Below, one piece after another: positions 36,252-47,429 of a stretch of DNA of 64,000 bases; the first letter of the stretch is position 1; each line of letters starts with the position of its first letter. Under the pieces are notes generated by a model. The model ran no database searches. It was not told where the DNA came from and worked only from the letters and a program-made list of their open reading frames with translations. This stretch comes from Glycine soja (Eukaryota; Streptophyta; Magnoliopsida; Fabales; Fabaceae). The position numbers and the translations under genes are program-made. The stretch is from contig NC_041012.1 in NCBI RefSeq assembly GCF_004193775.1, forward strand, positions 13,413,223 to 13,477,222, in the 5' to 3' direction.

Positions 36252-38249
36252 TATAAGTTTTTAAGTTTGAAAATAATGAATGACGGACAAATCATATTGA
36301 CAGACGAATAAATAACATGCCACATTTTATTATATATGAACAAATTCTATACCATATTTATTTTTGTATCATCTTTTTTTTTTTTTATAATGTTATTGGT
36401 CGGAGTATTCATAGACTTTTGCGAGTAACTAATCCCTATTGGAGAACCTAGTTTCCCTCCTTTGGTAGGATATTCACATCCAAAAAATTATATGACAAAA
36501 TGTGCGCACAGTCCGAATAAAAAAAAGCTTCACTTTACAGTCAAAATGCATTTGACAATACCCACCCCATGGAAAGGCGTGCTTCTAAAAAAAGGCACAA
36601 TAGTGGAATATATTTGATTAGTCAGAATGTACGAGAAATGAAAGATAAGAGAGTACTTTTTACTAAAATGACTAGTTGGAGATTAAATGTTATATTTAAT
36701 GTCTCAAACTTTCATTTTCTCACTGGATCGAAGGAATCCTCAACATTCATCAACGTAAACATTTACCGATCTTATAAAAAGCTTAGACCATGAAGAAGTA
36801 GTTGATTACACAAGTTTTGGAATTTGAACTTGAACTTTCTCTTTTCTTTGAGATACTCATTGTAATTTGTTTAGTGTTTTTGAGTTAAACTATTCTTCAA
36901 GGACCAAATTTCCCAAACCTATACAATTTCCAAAACCAAATTAGTAATTCGCCCCAATAAAAATGAACATACTAACGATGACCACCACAAAAAAATTGAA
37001 AGAAGTAGCAACGGTTAAAATGACCCATCTACTCAAAATCCCTTTACTAAAACAAAGGGAATTGTTATATTCACCTGAAACATTTTAAAAAATAAACCTG
37101 AAACTCCAAAATAACCTTACTCCCCCTTCTTTACACTCTTATTTTCACCCTACTCCCTTCTCTTTTAGAATCACGTTTCTGCCGCCACCACCAAGTGACC
37201 TTCACATTTTTGGCACCCCTACCCCATGACATTGTCACACCAAGACAGCGGTGACCTTACAGTTCAAGTCTTCTGAACACTCACCCCATCACGGTCTTTT
37301 GCCATTAGAAAGGCGTGATTGTAGTTTTTTCAAAAATCCTAGATATATCGAAAAACAAACACAAATAAATCCCATTTTTGCATGCAATAGTAGGTTGACG
37401 AACATCAAAAATGAGTTTCATTGTGTATCCAAATCTGGATACATTGCAAAAACTCGTTTTCATTATATACCAAATTCCAAATTCAGATACATAAAAAAAA
37501 CACATTTTTGCCATGTATCTAGATTCTAATACATATTAGAAAGTCATTTTCGCATGCGTGTATCCAAATTTGTATACATGGAGGAATTCGTTATGTATCT
37601 AAATTTGGGTACATAATTAAAAACATGTTTCTTCTATGCTTATTTTAAATTTTTATTTTTTATTTGTTTAACTTTTTTATTTTTTTATATTTATTGATTA
37701 TTTAGTTAATTTAATTCAATCTCAACTCCGGATATGTAATTATTTAATTATAACATTTATATTAATTTTAGTATTATTTATTTTAAATCAAGTCTAATTA
37801 GTATGTATTTGAATTAAGTTATAGTCAATTAGTTAGTTAATTCTTAATGTAGTTAGTTATTTAAATGAAGTTATAGTTTTAATTATCTAATATTTAATTA
37901 GTTAGTTAATTATCCCTCAGGCACAACCATTACTACAAGCCCTCTCTGAAGAGCATGTATCTGATGTAGATCATTTTCATGTGAGGTTACTATATATTTT
38001 TTATTTTTACCTCATATAGCTAGTTTGATACCGACTAATCCTCCGTTAACAATTTTTGTAATTGTTTGTGTAGGACTAGTGGTAATTAGTTGATGAGAAC
38101 TTGGAACACATCATGCAACTTAGATTTGCACTTGATGACACACATGTTTATATTTTTTGCACTAGACATTGGCATTGCATAGGCAAGCTTGGCAGTTGGA
38201 TGCACGTCTCAAGCACATATGAAGAGGACCAATGTCGAATGAGTAGAGA
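35487..38249. other. Unique-looking AT-rich DNA with simple repeats and palindromes
   Basis: No gene is supported. Contents: (AT)n at about 36229-36255, a T-run near 36377, a low-complexity frame at 36569-36793, and between about 37425 and 37615 a cluster of imperfect palindromes built on 'tgtatc(c/t)aaat...gatacat'. The stretch 37.92-38.24 kb has short coding-like pieces (for example around 38100) that I could not identify. Confidence 0.4.
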
Positions 38250-38520
38250 CACTACTAAAAAAGCATGATTTAACATCATTGTATCTAGGTCGATTTTAGA
38301 AAAAACAATGCAGAAAACATGTGGTGGCATTTTTGAAATTAATTCCAACTATTTTAAGACGGTTTTATAATAGTCGTCTTTGATAGAAGACATTAACGAC
38401 GATTTTTATAAAATCGTCTTTGATGTGAAGGTTACGAAGGCGGTTTTTGAAAAACCGTCTTTGATTTTAAGCTAACTACTACAGTTTTAATAAAAACTAT
38501 TGTTGAAATGTACTGGTATT
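38250..38520. mobile_element. Second CACTA terminus with sub-terminal repeats
   Basis: CACTACTAAAAAAGCATG at 38250 is a classic CACTA end. It is followed by stem-loop-forming 'aagacggttttataatagtc', 'gattttataaaatcgtctt' and 'aggcggtttttgaaaaaccg' motifs up to about 38470. The partner end was not found in the window, so the element is either truncated or ends beyond what I could recognise. It lies directly upstream of the HOS15-like exon. Confidence 0.7.
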
Positions 38521-38633
38521 TTTTAAGCTCCCTCACATAATCTTCACCATTCACCTTCTTCTTCTCCGATTACAACCAAACTTTTCTCTCTCTCATGTTC
38601 TTGTAGCAGAATCATTCTCGCTTCTCAGAGAAC

Positions 38634-38694
38634 ATGGCCTCCATCTCCTCCGTTGAACTCAATTACCTCGTTTATCGCTACCTTCAAGAATCAG
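38634..38694 (+). pseudogene. HOS15: First exon of a HOS15-like LisH/WD40 gene
   Basis: ATG at 38634 opens MASISSVELNYLVYRYLQES, the LisH dimerisation motif that begins plant HOS15, a TBL1-like WD40 repressor subunit that works with histone deacetylases and CUL4-DDB1 ligases. The exon ends GAATCAG at 38694 followed by a GT donor, the split position expected before the next glycine. A plausible 5' leader with CT-rich sequence precedes it. The following HOS15 exons are not found downstream; the next exons encode something unrelated, so this is a duplicated fragment. A 21-bp piece of the exon end and intron start recurs at 38863. Confidence 0.7.
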
Positions 38695-39644
38695 GTTTCT
38701 TTGCTTTTCCTTTCTTTTCTTTTCTTCTTCTTCTCCTCTCTTATCGCATTCCAAAACCCATTGATATGTTTATATACTTGTCTCCTTTTCTTCTTCTTTT
38801 TTTTGTATGTGAGTGTGTCTGTAAGATGTATTCTATTAGCTTTACTTAGTTTTTTTGTACATTCAAGAATCAGGTTTCTTTGTGCTTCATTTTTTCTTGC
38901 TCTCTCTCTATTCGTGTTTCAAAACATGTAGGATACTTTTCTCTCTCTTTCTCTCTTTTGTATGTATGTGTGAGAGAGAGATGTTAAGGTTCTGATGTTT
39001 TGAGGAGTATCGAGCTCTTTTTGTAATTTCTTTTCAATTTAACATTTTCGAGCTGGTTTAGGCGTTTCAATGTTGCTTCAATGAATTAGGGTTTGATTGT
39101 TGAGAAAAGAAAAATTAGTCTCGCGGGAACAAAAATAGTCCTTAAGCTTCATTTTTTCTTGGTTGAAGATATAAGGACTTAAAATTGTTAGATTTGCTAC
39201 TGAAAAAAATAGATGTGGTGTTAGGGTTGATGTTTGCAGTTCTGAAATTCTCTGTTTATTTTATCAATTATGGGTTTTAGTTAAGATACATAGAGACTGC
39301 AATTATATGTTGATAATGAGTTGTTGTTGTTCATTTTAAACTGAGTGAGATGTGTATAGTGAATCAAAATGATGCCTATGATGAGATTCATTTTTTGCTA
39401 CTCCTACTTGATTATGTTGTGGTTGTGGTTGGTGTAAGTTAAGAATTATATTTGGAAAAGGATGGTGTAGAATTATTGATTGAAAGGAAGCTTGATGGAG
39501 TTGTGAGCTATATGGAACTGAGTGGTTGAGCTATGAGTTGTGAGTTGTGGTTGGTGTAAGTTAAGAATTATATTTTCAAAATTTATAACATATTTGTTGG
39601 CCTTTCAAATAGCAAACTTGAGTAAATTATGTCCTGTTCTTCAG

Positions 39645-40330
39645 GCACTTGACAACCAGGTTGGCTTTGGGGTGGTGGATTCGTTTGACGCAACCTCTAC
39701 TGAAAAACTACTTAAGAAACAATGCATTATACAAGGTAATTGAATATGAATTGTTCACTAATTCTTTTCCTTCCCCAATTTTTTCAACATTGTAAGCTTG
39801 TTCTGTATTTTTGCTTCAATGTTTAGTCAATTGTTAAATCATGATTGACTACATTACTTTGTACTATTTTACATTGAATTTTTTCTTGAAATAATTTTGT
39901 TTTTCAGTTAATTATAGGTATGCTCATTTTCCCCTTCAAAGTTAACTCAGTTTTTAACTTGGTTCCTTGATTGCTTCAATAGTATTCCACATCCCTATAA
40001 GCTGTAACTATTAAAGGAAAAGTTTGATGCTCAAATGTTAGTAATATGTTATGCTTTGCATGACTTCTGGTAATTACACCAAGGAGCAGTTGGGTATGTG
40101 AAATTTGAAATTTCCATCATGGGGCATGGGAATGACAATCACTGGAAACTGGAAAGCATGGATTTTTTTTTTGTTTTTCCTATCTATATATTAATTCTCG
40201 GGTTCTTTCTCAGGTGGTTTCCCAATCAATTTCATACTTAAGCTTTGATTTTTTGTACATGTAGGAGAGTCTATTAACTTAGAGACAATACTAAGTGTTC
40301 AGAAGCAAGTAAAGGGCCTCCATGCACTGG
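39645..40330 (+). other. Two phase-compatible exons of an unidentified gene fragment
   Basis: Exon 1 (39645-39735) lies between a 'gttcttcag' acceptor and a 'gtaattg' donor and reads ALDNQVGFGVVDSFDATST followed by EKLLKKQCIIQ. Exon 2 (40265-40330) lies between 'catgtag' and 'gtaactg' and reads ESINLETILSVQKQVKGLHA. The splice phases agree across the intron (a split Gly codon), so this is real exon structure. I do not recognise the protein. Because it follows a CACTA end and a HOS15 fragment on the same strand, capture by a transposon and a chimeric transcript are likely. Confidence 0.5.
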
Positions 40331-40719
40331 GTAACTGTTACTTTCCTTGGATCTGGTTGTGCTGTGTATTTTTTCAAGATGTTGTTCATTCTGGATCTTA
40401 TTCACATGGTGTCATAAAATATGCTAAAGACTTTTCGATTTTCTTGTCATAAAATATGATTTTCCAATGCTTATAATTTGATATTCTCCTCTTAATTTTC
40501 TGTTTGTCATATCCATGCATGAATGCGTTATATGTAGAATTTTAGCCTTATAGAATTCCTTTTTTTAACATTTTGGAAAGTGAAAATGCATTTGAAATTT
40601 TAGAATGAATTGTTAAGCTCTAGCTGATTGATATTGTTGTTATCTTGTGCTAGTGAGTAAAATAAAATTGGATTGCTTTGCTATTTGTAACTAACATATA
40701 GGGTGTGTGATAGGGTGTG

Positions 40720-41030
40720 ACCCCCAATTAAAAAGGTGTATGAAAGAAATAAGGGAATAGAGATGCTTAAGTTAGTTACATAAGTCAGCAGAGTTAGTTA
40801 GAAGTAGTTAGGATTGAGAGATGTTTTTCCAAAAGGGGAGCAAGGCATAGGAAGGGATATTCAGGAAAATTGGAAATTCATTGTGGGGAGGATTCTGGTC
40901 CCTCAAAGAACTAGAGCTATTCTTTCTATGATTCAATTCATTATAGGGGAATAACACAATTTCATTCTTCTTTTCTTTTCTTTTCTTTTCTCGATATTCT
41001 ATTACTGTTATATCCTGATCCAGTTTCTAT
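40720..41030 (+). mobile_element. LTR-like fragment, probably Copia
   Basis: The stretch starts near 'tgtgacccccaattaa' and ends in 'ctgatccagtttctatgagtgtatcatg'. The last part looks like an LTR end plus a decayed iMet primer site. The T-rich 'tcttttcttttctttt' before it is typical of a 5' leader. No coding part follows. Confidence 0.35.
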
Positions 41031-41457
41031 GAGTGTATCATGAACATATAGTGAAAATTGTACTAGATATTTGTCATCTTTAGATAAATGCTGGAATAAT
41101 TTCTGGTATTTGTATTTTGTAGAAATTAACTAACAGGGGAAAAGATTTCCCTAGGAAAGTAAGGATTCCACTGTAATTTCTAACAGAGAGGAACAATGAC
41201 CCTTAGGAGATTAAGGGTTCAAATGTAATTATATTGTTGACTTTGTAGTGAATTTAATCAAAGAGTTTCAGTTTGTAACTTCTCTCTGTGCCTTGATCCT
41301 TCCAAAGAGAACATTCACATGACAATTTGATATTTTTTTATCGACAAATGTTACTTGTTATCTTTCTTATGCATTTGGCTTGATAATATTTTTGTTTCAT
41401 ACATGAACCATACAAGGTTTCAATTCTATCCACTGAGTTCATTTACTAATCTTTTAA
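41031..41457. other. Intergenic, nothing identified
   Basis: AT-rich sequence between two LTR-like blocks; no gene, RNA or repeat boundary recognised. Confidence 0.4.
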
Positions 41458-42351
41458 TGGAAACTTGATTGAGAAGCTTCTATGGAGGCTGGATCTTTGA
41501 GCTTTAATGAGGTCCTTCAATGGTGATTTTCCACCATGGAGATGCAGCGGAAGATAAAGGAGAAGAGGTTAGAGGAGGTACCATCCACTAGGAAATAAGC
41601 CATGGAAGGAGAAGCTTCACCACTAAGAGAGTGCCTTGGATAAGAAGCTTAGAGAGAAAGCTTTAATGGAAGAAAAGAATGAGAGAGAGAGGGGGCGGGA
41701 GGCACGAAATTGAAGGAGAAAAAGAGGGAGAGAAGTTGAACTTTGAAGTGTTTCTCACAAGTTTCTCATTCATCAAAGTTATGACAAGTGTTACACATGT
41801 TTCTATTTATAGCCTAGGTCACTAACTAAATGAAAGCTTCCTTGAGAAACTTCCTTCAGAAGCTAGAGCTTAGTTACACACACCCTTCTAATAGCTAAGC
41901 TCACTTCCTTGAGAAGCTTCCTTGAGAAGCTAGGGCTTACCTACACACACCCCTCTAATAGTTAAGCTAACCTCCTTGAGATGAGAAGCTAAAGCTTAGC
42001 TACACACACCCCTCTAATAGCTAAGCTCACCCCCATGCCAAAATACATGAAAATACAAAAAAGTCTCTACTACAAAGACTACTCAAAATGTCCCGAAATA
42101 TAAGGATAAAACCCTATACTACTAGAACGACCAAAATACAAGGCCAAAAAGAAGGAAAACCTATTCTAATATTTACAAAGAAGAGTGGACTCAACCTTGG
42201 CCCATGGGCTTAGAAATCTTCCCTGAGGTTCATTAGAATCTTAGGGCCTTCTTTAGCCACTCTAGTCCAATCCTCTTGGAATCTTCTATCCAATACCCTT
42301 GGGGGGTTGGATTGCATCATCTGTGGGCAAGATTAATATCCTTCCCCAACA
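41458..42351 (-). mobile_element. Antisense Gypsy LTR with three tandem ~60-bp units
   Basis: On minus the LTR starts TGTTGGGGAAGG at 42351. Further along it has 'atttatagc...' sequence and three tandem copies of a ~60-bp unit ('agaagctagagcttagctac' ... 'ctctaatagctaagctcac') at about 41.86-42.03 kb. It ends near CA at 41458. No primer site or internal region is attached, so it is probably a solo LTR. No clean target duplication was seen. The left boundary is uncertain by some tens of bases. Confidence 0.6.
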
Positions 42352-42385
42352 GAGTCCAATGAATGCAAAGTTATTCTTTTCCTAT

Positions 42386-43618
42386 TGTCAGACCCTAATT
42401 TCATCCAGGAACTATCATTCACTGATGTTTTGATTCTCGCTAGCCGAACGGTGTTGCTCGACACTAGTTACCGCACAAGATGAAAGATCGTTTGATGTTT
42501 TGATCAAGGATGCGAAAGATACCAAAAGGGAGGGGCAAAATGGTCTTTTCAGTGAGTTTTATGGACCCCAACTTGCCTAGGCTAGCCTCTGGCTCTCCTG
42601 GGCCCCCAAACTGCTTCAGGCAGAAGGAACCAACTCGCCTGGGCGAGCTAGTTACTTTAGGAGTAAGCATGAGCTCTCCTGGGCGAGCTGCCATGGTCCC
42701 AAATGCCATTTTTCCCTATAAATAGACATGAAGGGGAGCTGAGGAAGGGGTTCCAGCATTGAGTAGTGAAGAAAATTGATAGAAATAAGAGAGAAGAAGA
42801 AGAAAGAAGAGGAAACAAGGCCGAAGCGTTGCTGAATCATGACCGTGACCAATCCCTATGCCGTTTCTCGCTCCGTGATCTTCGTTCGTCATTCGATTAG
42901 TGTTTGTTTTTTAAGGATTTGATCATGATCTATGCACCCTTAGGGGTCCCCTTTGTTTTTTTTGTGCATATTCATCTCCTTCTTCTATAATTGGTAATCT
43001 CTTTTCTTTTGTAAAGTAAATTTTAACCGATCATTAGTGTTGTAAGTCATCTTTTAAAGAGATTGAAAGTTAATAAACAAAACCGAGATAAAATCAACAT
43101 ATAACTGAATTTCTCTCCATTAAAGCCACTTGAGATCGTTCAAGGTCCAATGCGTTAACGACCTCTTTTTTGTTTTTGTTAATTAAAATGAAATCTTTCA
43201 AAAGCATAAAACCAATTCAACACATAACTTTCTCACTTTAAAGAACTACATAGGTCTGAATTCCTCATCGCACCTGAGGATATGCAGGAGCAAGGGCAAC
43301 ACCCTTGTCGACCCCAAAAAAATAAAAATATAAAAGGGAAACTAAATAATATTGAAGTCATGTTTTTGCACACTCTATTAAATGCTGTAGTCCCTTGTGA
43401 TGGGCGCGTGGGGTGCTAATACCTTTTCTATGCATAAACAACTCTCGAGCCATTCTTTTCAATATTCGTAGACCTTCTTATGGTTTTTCTAACATTTTAC
43501 TTGAATAAGCGTTGGTGGCGACTCCCACGCGTTTTCCTTTTTGGAAGACGCCCTTTTTATTTTGCCTCGCCCTCTCGCCAAAGGGTAGGTTGCGACAGAT
43601 GGCGACTCCACTAGGGAC
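42386..43618 (+). mobile_element. Ogre-like Gypsy 5' LTR and tRNA-Arg-type primer site
   Basis: The LTR runs from TGTCAGACCC (42386) to TTGCGACA (43597), 1212 bp. Two bases later TGGCGACTCCACTAGGGAC (43600-43618) matches the primer site complementary to tRNA-Arg that is typical of legume Ogre elements. Upstream of the TATA box 'ctataaatag' (42716) are GC-rich palindromes such as 'actcgcctgggcgagct' (about 42633). About 235 bp of leader follow before an inverted LTR interrupts at 43854, so gag and pol are absent. Confidence 0.75.
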
Positions 43619-43853
43619 TTGTTAGAGAGTTAGGCCATTCGATCACTGTGCAATGGTTTATCATGACTGCTTCTTTATTTATGTTCCCTTTTCCCTTTTA
43701 TCTTTTGTTTTTTCCATATTTGTATATAACCCTTGCTGTGTTACTATGTTTTTGTATGTCTACCTATCTATTACATTCGTAGTTAGGAATATTTGTTTGT
43801 TCTATGCACGCATGGCACCTACACCTTTGAACACATATTGAGGTATTAGGGCC

Positions 43854-45587
43854 TGTCGCAACCTACCCTTCAGCGGGAGGGCGACGCGAGACTCACGGGT
43901 GCGTCTTCCAAGAAAGGAAAATGCGCGGAGTAGCCACCAATGTTTATTCGAGGAAAACGTCGGAAAAACCGGAAAGGTGTGGTCTACGAACTTTAAGGAT
44001 AAAAGGTTCGGGAGTTGTATTTATGCACGGGGAAGGTATTAGCACCCCACGCGTCTGTCACAAGGGACGACAACCTTTAATCGAGTGTGCAAACATGACT
44101 TCGATTTGTTTTATTTTCTCTTTTACGCTTTTTATGTCTTTTTATGCCTTTTTATATTTTTTATCTTTTTGTGGTCGACAAGGGTGTTTCCCTTGCTCCT
44201 ACGTATTCCTCAATTGTGATAAGGAAATTAGACCAATGTAGTTCTTTCAGAACTGAACGTTGGTTAAGTTGTTTTTATCTTTTTTGCAAGATATATTATG
44301 ACCAAACAAAAATTCGTTTAAGGCGTTGGACCATTTAAACGATCTTTTGATTCTTTTGAAAGGAGAGAAAACATTAAGGCATTGGACCATTAATGATCTC
44401 TTGGTTTTTTGAAAGTAGTGACAAAGTTATGGGTTGACTTTAGGCTTTCGAAAGTCCACGTTTAACCAATAAAAGAGGACCATTTTAAGGCGTTGGACCT
44501 TAAAATGGTTTTTTAGGTGACTTTTATGGACAAAGCTTGATTTGCGAGTTGATTTTAGCCTTAGTTTCACTTTGGTTATTAGTCAATTCAATTAAGAAAA
44601 ATCCCAAAGAAAAATGTCTGATTGATTTTTTTTATTATTTTATTCAAAGATATTTTTTATTATTTTATTATTACTTTGCCTCTTTTGGTTTTAAACGTGG
44701 TTACGGCGTGAAAGATCGGTTGGATTTTATTCAAACAAAGATTAAAAGATATTACAACTCAAATGATCGGTGGAAATTCATTTTATTATTGATTAGGTGA
44801 GAAAACGGCTTAAATAAATGGTTAAAACATGTCAAAAGGGGGTACGAAAAGGAAATGAAATAAAAATAAAAGCACGCGAAACAAGTGGGGACCACTAAGG
44901 GTACATAGAAGGAATTCAAATGTTCGATTTCGGGAACTTACCGGTTGAAGACCGAAGAACGATGAAGAACGGTGGAAAATCTTCATAAAATCACTCACGG
45001 AAACGTCTCGGAAGCGCCTCGGCTTGGATTTTCTTCACGGAAACAATTTTTCTCACTAATTTCAAGTGAATCCTAAATCCTAGAAGGGCTAAACGAATTT
45101 ACTCTTCCCTCTTTCCCCTATTTATAGGGGAAAAGAGGGAGGTGGTTGCCGCCCAGCTCGCCTAGGCAAGCTGGGTTGCTTCCACCAGAAGGCACCGCCT
45201 TCTGTTGGAACACCCTGGAAGGTCCAAGTGGGTCTGGTTTCTATTTGCACACCCATTTTTACTAAATACACCCCTTTGCTTTTTTTTATTGATTCTTTTT
45301 CCGTAATGTTACGGAACTTTACGGATTACGTAACGGTACTTGTTTTCTTTCCATAATATCGCGAAACTTTACGGATTACGCAACCATCCCCTCTTTGACT
45401 TCTGGAATGTTATGAAACTTTACGGATTGCGCAACAATGCTTCCTTTCGACTTCCAGCTTGTCGCGGAACTTCACGGATTGTCTAATGATGGGTGTTATG
45501 TACCCCGAAGCAGTCAAGCGAAGGTTGCCTGCCACCAAAAAAATGGTCCCCGGATGAAATTAGGGTATGACAGTTGCCCCTCGTTAC
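43854..45587 (-). mobile_element. Ogre-like Gypsy LTR, antisense, with polypurine tract
   Basis: On minus the LTR starts TGTCATACCC at 45572 and ends TTGCGACA at 43854 (1719 bp). It is preceded on minus by the purine tract 'gtaacgaggggcaac' (45587-45573), so it is a 3' LTR. It contains the TATA box (ctatttatag, 45118), the palindromes 'agctcgcctaggcaagct' (45158) and 'cagaaggcaccgccttctg' (45189), and three 'atgttacggaactttacgg'-like units. Frames such as 43921-44241 are chance openings in the LTR and have mirror copies at 47.0-47.3 kb. Confidence 0.8.
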
Positions 45588-45604
45588 TTATTTTTTATTG
45601 GAGA

Positions 45605-47334
45605 TGTCATACCCTAATTTCGTCCGGGGACCATTGTTTGATGGCATGCAACCTTTGCTTGACCGCTTTGAGGTACTAGGCACCCATTGTTGCACTATAT
45701 GTGAAGTTCCATAACGTGCCAGAAGTCAAAAGAAAGCATTGTTGCACGATCCGTGAAGCTCCGTAACATGCCGGAAATCAAAAGGAAGCATTGTTACACA
45801 ATCCGTGAGGTTCCGTAACATTCCGAAAGCCAAAAAAGGGATGATTACGTAATTCGTAAGGTTTCGTAACATTACGGAAGGAAAAGAAGTATCGTTACGG
45901 AATTCGTAAAGTTCCGTAATGTTACGGAAAAGAATCAGCAAAAAAAGGCAGGGGTGTATTTAGTAAATAAGGGGTGCAAATAGCAACCGGGCCCATCTGG
46001 GGCTTTCGGGAAGTTCCTCCAGAAGGCACCACCTTCTGGAGGAAACAACCTAGCTCGCCTGTGTGAGCTGAGCTCGCCTGAGCGAGCTGGGTGGGAAGCT
46101 TCTCCCTCTTTTCCCTATAAATAGAGGGAGAAGGGAAGAACAAAAATGTTCAACCCTCCTGGTATTTGAGGATCACTTGAAATTAGTGAGAAAAATCGTT
46201 TCTGTGAAGAAAATCCAAGCCGAGGCGTTTCCGTGGGTGATTTCGTGAAGATTTTCCGCCATCCTTCGTTCGTTCTTCGGTCTTCAACCGGTAAGTTCCC
46301 GAAATTGAACTTTTCAATGCATTCTATGTACCCTTGGTAGTCCCCACTTGTTTCGCGTACTTTTGTTTTCATTTCATTTACTTTTCGTACCCCTTTTTGA
46401 CGTGCTTTAGTCATTTATTTAAGTCATTTTCTCGCCTAATCAAAAAATAAAATAAATTTCCACCGATCATTTGAATTGTAACATATGTTAATTTTTGTTA
46501 AAATGAAATCTGACCGTTTGGTCATGTCGTAACCTCGTTGGAAACCTAAAAGAGGTAAAATAAATAATATAATAATAAAAAAATATATTTTAGTAAAATA
46601 AAACAAAAAAATCAATCGGACGTTTTGTCTTTGGGATTTTTCTTCCTTAATTGAATTGACTAATAACTAAAGTGAAACTAAGGCTAAAATCAACTCACAA
46701 AATCAAGCTTTGTCCGTAAAAATCACAGAAAAAACGTTTTAAGGTCCAACGCCTTGAACGGTCCTCTTTGCTTTTTATCGGTTAACATGGACCGTTCGAA
46801 AGCATAAAATCAACACATCACTGCCTTTTGTGAGAACTACGTAGGTTTGATTTCCTCTTCGATGGAGGATACGTAGGAGCAAAAGCCCTGCTTTTGTCGA
46901 CCTCGTGAGATGGTTAGAGGTCCAACGCCTTAGCTTTTCTCACCAAGTAAAATGGATGATTTTAAGGTCCAAATGCCTTAAATGACCACCTTCCAAGTAA
47001 AAAGAATCACATGATTCGCCCCTTTTGAAAGAACTACGTAGGTCTGATTTCCTTATCACAATTGAGGAATACGTAAGAGCAAGGGAAACACCCTTGTCGA
47101 CCACAAAAAGATAAAAAATACAAAAAGCGTAAAAAGACATAAAAACGTAAGAAAGGGAAAATAAGATAATTTGAAGTCATATTTGCACACTTGATTAAAG
47201 GCTGCCGTCCCTTGTGACGGGTGTGTGGGGTGCTAATACCTTCCCCATGCGTAAATACAACTCCCGAACCTTTCACACTTAAAGTTCGTAGACCACGTCT
47301 TTTCCGATTTTTCCGACGTTTTCCTCAAATAAAC
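45605..47334 (+). mobile_element. Ogre-like Gypsy LTR, sense, 3'-truncated
   Basis: Starts TGTCATACCC at 45605 and mirrors the antisense LTR just to its left across a 32-bp spacer. It contains units around 'gttacggaa' (45.70-45.93 kb), hairpins at 46019-46038 and 46052-46088, and TATA box 'ctataaatag' (46115). Homology stops at 'caaataaacatttt' (47334), about 100-120 bp before the expected LTR end, where unrelated Gypsy sequence begins. Together with the left LTR it forms an inverted repeat with arms of about 1.7 kb. Confidence 0.78.
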
Positions 47335-47429
47335 ATTTTGGATACCTAGATTTTGAATTGCCTTGGTCTGAAGCTTTTTTTGGTTTAAATATGATTTATA
47401 CATGATTTAGGACTTGTAGGATCCAATTT

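Noticed and set aside
43921..47276. The conserved-looking frame GSGVVFMHGEGISTPRVCHKG and its mirror at 47.03-47.28 kb as a small conserved protein.
   Set aside because: Each lies in the LTR of Ogre-like elements in inverted copies; similarity is explained by the repeat, and a gene in U5 is unlikely.
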